Assembly: GCA_028023455.1 (NCBI GenBank)
Contig: JAQFVV010006354.1
Span: 2,738,007 to 2,802,006, forward strand
DNA: 64,000 nt
Origin: Epiperipatus broadwayi
Lineage: Eukaryota; Onychophora; Udeonychophora; Euonychophora; Peripatidae
Reading direction: 5' to 3'
A program made the position numbers and the translations under genes. Below are positions 54,008 to 64,000 of this stretch, in pieces; within the stretch, counting starts at the first letter, position 1, and the number at the start of each line of letters is the position of its first letter. Below the pieces are notes generated by a model. That model saw only the letters and a program-made list of their open reading frames with translations. It was not told where the DNA came from and ran no database searches.

Positions 54008-56880
54008 CTGTATATATTATCATAAATATATATATACATACTTTTACTGTAATAAAATATCAACAGAAAAATCTCTAGAATATTCAATTATATTAAATAA
54101 GTTAATCAACCCAAATTAAAAAAAAAAACAACACCTTTTTGTACGTATTTCCATTTCACATTAATTTATTATAAAAGTTAGAAAAAAGAACATTATAATA
54201 AGTAAATCTATTAATAAAAAGATGATTATATTTTAATAAGTAAATAAATACTAAAATTATTTTAGAAAGCGGGAACATATTTGTGAAAATCGAAATAGAA
54301 AATGATCTTCTCAGATGACGTAAAGAATTCTAAATTCTTTAGATAGAAGACTGGTTTTTCATCGTTTCTTTTTTCAATTATTTATTTTTAAAAATATTTG
54401 AAATGGAAAAAATTAAAGAAAAACGCATGTGAAAGATTTTAAAGCAAGGTCTGAAATATTTGATAAAAATATATATATATATATATAAAAAAATATATAT
54501 ATATATATCACCGATCAAAAATATTTTCTATTATTATATATAAAGTATTTCGTAGAAAAAACTAAGATTTATAAAGTAAAAAAAAAAATGTATGTAAGGT
54601 ATACTAACTTTAATCTTTATTTATGTATTGCATTTTTTTTAGGCAGCTACATGTTGTATTGATCCATCAATTTAAAGGTTTCTCCACATTAATTATTTAA
54701 TAATGAAGAATAATATGATTGCCAATATAGATCAATCCTTTCAGTCATCACACGTTCATGCATGAAATTTAACATTTCCAAAGTGTAATAATTAAATTAA
54801 ATATTTTATGCCTAAAGTTTGATTAACGAATTAGAACAAACCCATTAATCATACTAACAATATTTATGATAGAAAAACAAATGAGCTTCACTCTTTCCAA
54901 TTTTACGGTCCACAAATTTCATATTTATTACCTAGAATAGAAACTGTGTATGACGCAGATATATATATATATGGTGCAACCAATTAGAGACCCGAATAAG
55001 GAGCAGTTATGTTTAAGAAGGTGTTAAATTATTTTCCTTTCTTGATTTGTACTAAGACTCATTTTTGATAATAGTAATTTGATATGCATTAGATATAGAA
55101 TATATGTTTAATTTATAAAGACAATAATTGGTCATTATTCTTATATAGATAAAGTAGTATATATGTTGTTATATAAATTTAGCTTACGACTTGGGAACCT
55201 GAAATAATAACTGATGCATATCTATAATTTAATTTATTAGCATATCAAGAAAAGTTATGGTAAGTGACATAGCATGTGGTTAAGAAAATCGTATATTATT
55301 ATTTATTTATTTTATTAGACTGATATAGTATTAAAATTCTTGCAGATGATATTATAAGCTTGAAAGTAATTCTCAGTGAATTATTTAAATTTCTAACAGA
55401 TTGTAATATTTTCATGTGTTAATGCATTAAAGTTATCTACGCAATTACATATTTAAAAAAATGAGGAATATTATAGTCACTAAATTAATTGTGGATTGCA
55501 CTATTTGGAAATATATATCATCCTGTATAAGTAGTCTAGTGTTAGTGCTGCAAAGTTGGAAAGTGGATTAAAAGACTGTATATAATATTTCATTGTCATT
55601 ATATTTATTATTTTTATTTTTATTACAATTGTTTTAATTAAAATACATTTTATTTGTATTATATATGTATAAATTCTAATTTACTCGCACAGAAATGATA
55701 AATTCATATTTATATACAAGAATTTCCATGTAGGAAAAAAAATAATGGCTAATTATCTGACATTTCAGTACAATAACAAATACTTATGTCAGAAGTGTTG
55801 TGTTTTTTTTCTCTCAAATCATAAAAATGTGTGAGGTAAGATTAAAATCTTTATTTTTTTTTCTTTTGTTATTTATTTCTCATTCTCAAATTCTACTGGT
55901 TGAAAAGTTTTAAAACATATTTTATCCTCCAATAGTTTTTTTTCCAAATATTGATAATCTTATTCAATTCATGTGTTCATTTTAGTTTTTGGGCCTTTTA
56001 CAAATCTCTATAGCTTCCCTTAATAATATGGAGTAATATTGTTCAATTTTTACCAGAAGGTGCTGATGTTATGATTACTCATTTTTATGCGTAAATAAAT
56101 GGATGACAAATTGGATTTGTCTTTAACTGCCAAAATGTGTTTTTCTCTCTTATTTTTATCCCACAATTGGTCTGTCCAATGTATGAAAGTGATCAAAATC
56201 CACATGAAATTTTATATACATGATGTCACTCCAAAGGAACTTTTTTTCACTGCAGAATTACTTCATTACATTTTTAAACATAGTGTAAACTATGGGGATA
56301 TTATTTTTTAAAGGCATTACCAATTTTATAAGTTGCTCTCTTTATATATGGCAGAACTGTCTTAATTTTTGAAGTATGAAAAAAAAAAATGTTATGTTGC
56401 TATTAGCATCTAAATTCAAATAAGTGTTATAGTTGTTTTTTATATTTTTATTGTTGTTATTAATAATAAATATGTTAAGTAAATTCAAAGTCAAAATATC
56501 TATGAGATTTATTACCATATTAATAAATATTTAATTTTGTTATTTATTATTCTGGCCTCAATTCTTTTCTTTTAATTTTTTACTATTTACATAAGTAAGT
56601 GTACTTCTCACATTATGTTAAGAAGATTGTATGTATAAAAGTTATTTTGGCAGGATCATATTATGATAGTTAATGAGATGGAATTCATGCTCAACAGTGG
56701 CTATTCATTAAAATTTAATGATTTTTTGAAATCAACATAACCTCTTTTATTTTACGTTTATTGTGGCAATGTTCAATTTGCATTATATATATATATAATC
56801 AAATTTAAATCCATATTGACATGATTTATTGTGACAAATATAACAGATTATGATTTATTTATATATTTTTCTGATTGTTT
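54005..56880. other. AT-rich non-coding interval
   Basis: No gene recognised. Short TA tracts lie near 54470-54510 and 54959-54972, and a small palindrome (AAAGAATT and its complement) near 54325. The 70-codon frame at 56099-56311 has no motif. Confidence 0.5.
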
Positions 56881-57785
56881 TTATTTTAAAATACTATTAT
56901 ATAAAAGCATATGATCTTTTATTCTCTTATCCAATGTACACATATATTCATCAATATATTGTAAGCCAGATTTACATATCAATTTATACATAATACAATT
57001 TTGATTAAAATTTGAATTTTGAATTTTAGAGTTATTAAGTAATCTATTTGTATTATTGGTTGAAAAAAAAGCACTATGATATAAAAAATTATAAATTTTC
57101 ATAATAAACTTAACCTTCTCATCTGTTATAAATGGCATTGGAATCCATTTCATTTTGATATTATTTTTAATTTTAGTTTCATTATATTATTGATGTCTTT
57201 CATTTTTTTACAAATATTAGTAATAGTATTTATATTATAACCAATTTTCAACAAATGATTAACAAATAAATATACATTTTTATTTTATCACTAGAATGTT
57301 TACATAATTTTTCATTTCGAAATAAGAATGACATTAATCCACACAACATATGAATTATAGGTACATGTGATTCATATAAAATAAAACCCCTAGTTTCAAT
57401 TGGTTCAATTGACATAAACTAATCCATATTTTATTCATTATGTGTAACTTGAATATCCAATAATTTTACGAAAAGGGCTTTTTCTTGAGTTATAATTCAC
57501 TTTATATCCTTCATGTCATTTTATTCATTAAATAAATTGATTATTATATTATGTTTTCCACAAATAAAAAGATCATCTACCTATCTATGATATACTTTAA
57601 TTTCTTGATATTTCAATTGCTTAATGATTTTACTTTAAAAAGATGATATGAAATTATAAATTTGAGCTACAGCAGGAAGACCCATTAGCCAAACATAACT
57701 TATTTTATAATAATCATTATTAAAACTAACATAAATATTTTGTCAATAAACTGCAATCAGGAAAAGATGTAAATAAACCTTCATC
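56881..57785 (-). pseudogene. Penelope-like element: RT palm to GIY-YIG (broken)
   Basis: On the minus strand from about 57700 the sequence reads YVWLMGLPAVAQIYNF (palm motif B region). Near 57590 comes VDDLFICG, preceded by a TAG where the YVDD tyrosine is expected. Then GFILYESHVPIIHMLCG with SFLFRNEKLC lies near 57370-57290, matching the stretch seen at 24.95 kb. The 90-codon frame 57153-56881 holds the linker and CIMYKLICKSGLQYIDEY, a GIY-YIG core with Asp in place of Gly (YID). Several stops and frameshifts separate these. The N-terminal RT and the extreme C-terminus are missing on this strand. At 57785 the sequence switches to the inverted C-terminal copy. Same family as the 24.2-25.0 kb element. 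Confidence 0.85.
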
Positions 57786-57932
57786 ATCTGTTATATTTAA
57801 TTATAATACATCATATCAATATAGACTTAAATTTGATTATAAAAATATAAAAATGAAGCAAATTGAATGTTTCCACAATAAAGATAAAATAAAAAAGGTT
57901 ATGTTGATTTCAAGAAATTGTCAAAGAAATCG

Positions 57933-59242
<1,310 letters not shown>

Positions 59243-62200
59243 TATTTATTTATATATTGGGGCAGTCATTTGAACAATAAAACATACTGGCCATTGTCAT
59301 CCAATAAAAATAATATTAAATATAGCAACTGAATAAAAGTACCCACTGTGAGATTCCTGGAGTGCCTTATGCTTATCTCCAATACTAGGTTCTTCTAACA
59401 AAGAATCCTTCCTATTCTTCTTTCCAAATATATAAGACCATTCATGGTCATATGCACACACTGGTGCTATTCATGACAACTTACAAAAAATATATATATT
59501 CTATAAAACTAATATTATGAAGTTGGAAAGGGATGATATCACTTTTTATTCAGTTTAGCTAAGTACATGTGTTTTCCCATGAGCGCCACTAGATTGTTTT
59601 CAATCTAGATAAGTATCTATTTATAGTGTACTTGAGTTCAAACTCATTCAGTACATTTTTATTACGACATGACTTGGATGACTATTGAACAAAAATGACA
59701 TTCTTACATTTTATCTATATTGATAAAATTACAAGATCCCAATATTACCAAAGTTTATACTATAGATCAAAGATTCTTATAGACATTGCTAGCTCATTAA
59801 CGTATATTGATGAACAGACATGTATAATCCTATTAATGGCTTCCAAACAAGCATGTGAAGACCATTATTGATATTGATGGCCATTTAACTAGATTATTTA
59901 TCACAATAAAGGTAATAATGATGATGATGATAATAATATAATAATAAGGATAATAATAGTGATATCATAATAATGATTATAATAGTGATGATGATACCAG
60001 CCATGGCTTATTAATAAACTCACAACAATAAATTCGTCTTTATAAAATTATAGGCATCTATTAAAATTATCCTATTTCATACTGGGATTTAATAATACAA
60101 GTGGTGATGATTGATCATCATGAATCTCTTTGCATAATATTCAATTTTCTATAAACCCCTATTTACTAAAATATATTCATTACGCTAAACATTAAATTTA
60201 ATGATTATAATTTATTAATGATGATTGATGGCGATCATAACTTTTATATAGTATTATTTGAAACATTTTTAACTAATAACATGATATCCATCTTTGATGA
60301 GGATGATCTAAATTCATGGACACAACACAATTTTAGCTTTCTATTGTTGAACTATAATTATCAAAATTTGGTTATTCTCAAGCATAATCCTTAAATACTT
60401 AAATATCAACATTCTAGTTTACCTATTATTTTGCGGACGCTTAATATTTGCAAGTGATTGCTCAATATATACGAATGGTAATACTTAACAACTGCGAGCA
60501 ATGATGATGAATTAAAATGATAGAATTAAGACAAGACAAAACACAATATTCTTAATAATAACTCGGAAACCAATTAAGATATATAATTATATTTTATTAA
60601 CACTACTACTCTTTCTTTCCTTCTTTAAAGTCAAATCAACAATTAAATAAATGGTTTATTACCATATCAATTCAATACAAAAATTAATATAAAAATTTAT
60701 ATAAGTATAAGCAAATAAATCTAACATATAGGTTTGTCAGTTTTCGATATCTCAAAATAAGCTGACTTAAATCAATATTAGAAAAAAATACATATTCTAT
60801 AAAATGCTTATTTAAGACTTTTCTTACTTATCATATCATAAAATAAATTTCAGGTGTTACTTGTATATGTTATTTCATTTCCATTCAAATGTAATGCCCT
60901 ACTTTTCAATTTACCATTTTAAACTAATCATATATAACCCATTCTTTGATGTGTTTGGATAAGCAGTTACACATTCACGCATTCGGTAATGTTAGCATAT
61001 ATGTTTAAAATGTATACCCATAAATTACATATATAAAAATATCTTTTTCTTTTGCAACCTTATAGCGAAAGAAAATAAAATACATATATTAATTTTTAAT
61101 ATGCAACAAGATAAAATAAAAATAAAAAACATTATAAATGCATATATCTATAGGTTGCTCATTATCATTAACAACTGAAGAACAATTAAAAAAAAAACAT
61201 TTCAACATTACAATATATAATAAAAAAAAACAAAAAAAAATTAAGTTTAAAGATTTAAACTATGTTTGTGCTATGTTGTGAGATATTGCAAATAACTATA
61301 GATAAACAAGTCTTTAATGTTTCTGTATCAAAAAAAGAAAATTGCTTTGACCAGTAAATTAAGGTTTACTTTTAATAAGTAAAAGAATAAAATCGGTTAA
61401 AGAAAGTTCATATTTACCCGTTTACTTTTTACTTCTTATCAATGTCCTGAGTTTGAATTTTCAGACTGCTTTTCTTTGCTGAACAACAACAACAACAAAA
61501 AAAAGTTATTGCAGATACTTTTAAGATAATGCTGAATCAATTGACTTGCTTGTTTCTTCAATTCTATTATTATTCACTGTTGATTGGCTTCCTTCTACCA
61601 TTTAAAAAAAAAAGTTATTATAAGTACTTTTGAATAAGTAGGTACCGGTGGATTTGCTTGTCTCTCTCCTTTAAAAAAAATAATTGCTGTTGACACTTTA
61701 GATGATTGAGGTAAACCAACAAAAATTTGATTCATGGCTTCAAACTTGGTTCTACATGGCTGTTATAAATTTTCTTTTCCTCCTATTTCCTCTTCTCCAT
61801 TCATTCGAAGGTAATGAGCTTTTAATAAGCCAGGAACTAGAAACAAAGCATTCCATATAGCTTGTGTGGTTGGCTTCAAACTCTATCATTTTGTTGGTTA
61901 TTACTTGATACATGACTTCATAGACAGATCAGCGATTTTGACTCATTCTGTATTAACCAGGAAGCAGAAAAAAATGGTTTAGCAATGCAGAGGCATAGTA
62001 TTATGCATAACCAAATATGTTAATATCATTTTTATATAATTATTACTAACTTCTAATAAATTCAATCTTGTTCCATTTCTCTCCTCTTCTTTAATATTGC
62101 TGGAAATTGCTTTATATAAACGCACATTTCATTTGCTCTTTTTTCAACTTTCAAAGAGTGAGAAAAAAAAATTAAAGCGTTCACTCTCTTTTAAAAAAAA

Positions 62201-62877
62201 ATCAGAGCTTACATTTCTGCTTAAGAATAATAACAAGGAAGGACCGACTGAGTTGAGTCTCAAAATAATAATAATAATCTGAGTGACTCTCTCTCTAAAA
62301 AAATTAATGACTAACTCATCATCTCTCTAAAAAAATTTAAGACTAACTGATTAAAAAAATTGTTTCAATCATTTATATCACGAATTTCAACTAAAGAAAA
62401 AAAACCATCTGGAAATCTTATCTAAAAAAAAATCAAAGCTTCACAAGTTTGACGTCGGTCACAATCAATAAAGACTTAAAATTAATCGCCATCGCTATCT
62501 ACATCAAAGCACCTCTTTTGTAAAAATAATCTTAAGACACAGATAACAACAAAGCTGGCCATCTATAGCCATCAGAAATAGGTGTAAAAGCATTTTTGTA
62601 TTTGTACAGATGTATTCATTCTTTCACACGTGTACATTTTTTTTATCTTCTAATCTAATAATCTTAATTGCCTTATTTTACACTTTTCTGATTTACTCTA
62701 TTTTAACAAAATGAAAGTTAAATAAATTTAACACATATTATTTAATAAAAAAAAATTATATAATCAATCACAAAACTGCTTATTCATAATAATAAATCTA
62801 TACATATAAATCTCTGTATGTATAAAAGAAAAAAAAAATTTTTTTTAAATAATTGAATACTATATATATATATCTAC
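59243..62877. other. AT-rich interval; its right part is probably the gypsy 3' LTR
   Basis: No gene recognised. 59910-60000 is a degenerate ATR/GAT microsatellite. 61498-61720 has three imperfect tandem units beginning with A runs then GTTATT-GCAGATACTTTTAAG, GTTATTATAAGTACTTTTGAA and AATTGCTGTTGACACTTTAG. 62270-62345 has shorter CTCTCTAAAAAAATT-ACTAACT repeats. The element at 62878 should have its 3' LTR extending leftward into this interval, but its far end cannot be set without a second copy. Confidence 0.45.
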
Positions 62878-62878
62878 A

Positions 62879-62892
62879 TTTGCCTCACCCCC
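62879..62892 (-). promoter_or_regulatory. Polypurine tract of the minus-strand gypsy element
   Basis: On the minus strand GGGGGTGAGGCAAA is followed at 62878 by TGTAGATA, the likely first bases of the 3' LTR. It lies about 35 bases after the integrase stop, a normal gypsy arrangement. Confidence 0.7.
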
Positions 62893-62927
62893 AAACAAAA
62901 AAAAAATTTTGAATATAAAAAAATTGC

Positions 62928-64000
62928 TTAGGTCATGAGTGCCATTGGTTTTAGGCTACATACATTATATGTGCCTTTTACTCCTTCTGATGATTCTAGT
63001 ACAAATGCATTTTCCCCTTTTCTTTCCTTGAGCATGAATGGCCCTTCATATATATTATAGAACTTTTTGAATGTATGCTTCTGCGGGTCGCTAACATGAG
63101 GAGTTTTAACAAGGACATGATCGCCTACTTTGAACTGAGTGGGTTTCTTTGGACCTTTAGCAATCCGTTTCTTAGCCATTCCTTGCAAGTTATTCCTTGC
63201 TCTTTCCACTAGGGTCTCTCTACTGATTTCTTCCTCCCTTATGCTGGGCAGTGGAGTCTTTATAAGGTTTGGTTCTCTCTTTCCATAATGTAGGTGAGTT
63301 GGGGCAAATTTTGTGGATTCATTTTGGGTGATATTAATATACCCAACCACTTTTCCTAATTGTTTAACCCAACTCTTATGATGGCCCTCCAAGTAAACCC
63401 TAAGCAATCTCCCTAACTCCCTCATGACTCTTTCACAGGGGTTAGATTGGGGGTTACGAATGGAACTTAGGACATGTTTAATCCCTTGGTACTGTAACCA
63501 TCGGTTCCACTCCTTGGAGAGAAAATAGGTGGCATGGTCTTTTAGAATAGTTCTTGGTTTTCCCACTAAGGTAAATTGAGAACTTTCTAAATTTCTAATT
63601 GCCCCTCATGCATTGGCTTTGTAGACAGGATATGCAGCAACAAATTTTGAGAAGACATCATAAGTAACCAAAATATACCTAAATCTCCTATACGGTGGCA
63701 ATGGCCCATAAAAATCTATAGCCAATAGATCATTTGGCTCATTAGGAATAATGGGTTGCAAGATCCCCGCATATGAGCGACTAATATACTTGGATTTTAA
63801 ACAAATTTCACAATACTTAAGACGTTGTAGTATTGAGGCATACATATTGGGCCAGTAGAATAGTCTCTTAATAACATATTCCACTTTTCTAGGTCCATAA
63901 TGCCCATACAAGCAGTGAACATAATAGATTAATTTTCCCCTTATACTTGTGGGGATGTATATTCTCCATGAATTCTCCTGATGTTCAACTGTTTGGTAAT
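62928..64000 (-). pseudogene. Ty3/gypsy integrase, partial, one in-frame TGA
   Basis: The frame is open from the window edge (64000) to the stop at 62928, except for a TGA at 63606-63608. It has the N-terminal zinc-binding HHCC module (HCLYGH...CEIC), then the catalytic core with AIDFYGPLPPYRRFRY (first Asp), ILKDHATYFLSKEWNRWL (second Asp) and NPQSNPCERVMRELGRLL (Glu), so the D,D,E residues are all present. The C-terminal GPF-type module reads FKVGDHVLVKT and YEGPFMLKERKGENAFVLES. No chromodomain follows. The upstream pol lies beyond the window. GC is about 40 percent, far above neighbouring DNA, and the frame is nearly clean, so this copy is much younger than the related one at 27-54 kb. 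The TGA could derive from CGA or AGA by a single transition or substitution. Readthrough is possible but unsupported. Confidence 0.95.

Noticed and set aside
63606-63608. Selenocysteine codon
   Set aside because: No SECIS-like context was identified, and gypsy integrases are not known selenoproteins. A nonsense mutation is simpler.

Overview
The window looks like AT-rich, gene-poor nuclear DNA of an invertebrate animal (GC about one quarter by eye). I found no host gene, tRNA, rRNA, operon or CRISPR array. Animal origin is suggested by Penelope-like elements with a GIY-YIG endonuclease, APE-type LINEs, Ty3/gypsy elements and very long trinucleotide and (TA)n tracts. I cannot name the species. 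Almost every recognisable protein-coding stretch is mobile-element sequence broken by stops and frameshifts.

Layout. 1-5.8 kb: unannotatable AT-rich DNA. 5.8-10.4 kb: a short dispersed repeat, then a giant imperfect palindrome (about 7.42-10.40 kb, centred on a TA tract near 8.905 kb), with a further copy of its outer arm at 6.64-7.37 kb. 10.94-11.67 kb: a compact foldback repeat. 12.67-22.50 kb: a LINE cluster in which every LINE piece abuts (TTA/TAA)n or its (TTA/ACT)n derivatives. It holds one nearly full-length copy (16.8-21.3 kb: zinc finger/ORF1, APE endonuclease, reverse transcriptase) and four fragments.

24.2-25.85 kb: a 5'-truncated Penelope-like element followed by head-to-head inverted Penelope 3' ends. 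About 27.5-53.7 kb: one very large decayed Ty3/gypsy element. Its gag, protease, RT, RNase H and integrase remains (40.1-48.1 kb) lie between two direct repeats of about 4.7-5.2 kb, read here as exceptionally long LTRs. The 5' LTR carries two later insertions: a 3.36-kb G-over-C skewed block (30.98-34.34 kb), and a 3.7-kb non-coding element with its own terminal direct repeats (35.0-38.69 kb). The internal region carries about 2.8 kb of later DNA, including a second family of inverted Penelope ends with a GIY-YIG domain (46.03-46.93 kb).

56.88-59.24 kb: a third Penelope-like copy (minus strand) joined to an inverted 3' end, which is tandemly repeated three times with very similar non-TA sequence. 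62.88-64.0 kb: the 3' end of a much better preserved gypsy element on the minus strand. Its integrase belongs to the same lineage as the large decayed element. It has one in-frame TGA and clearly higher GC than the surroundings.

The window therefore records successive transposition rounds: old gypsy, later LINE and Penelope insertions and microsatellite growth, then a young gypsy copy. The most unusual items are the ultra-long LTRs, the LINE association with TTA microsatellites, the 3-kb palindrome and the unidentified skewed insertion.
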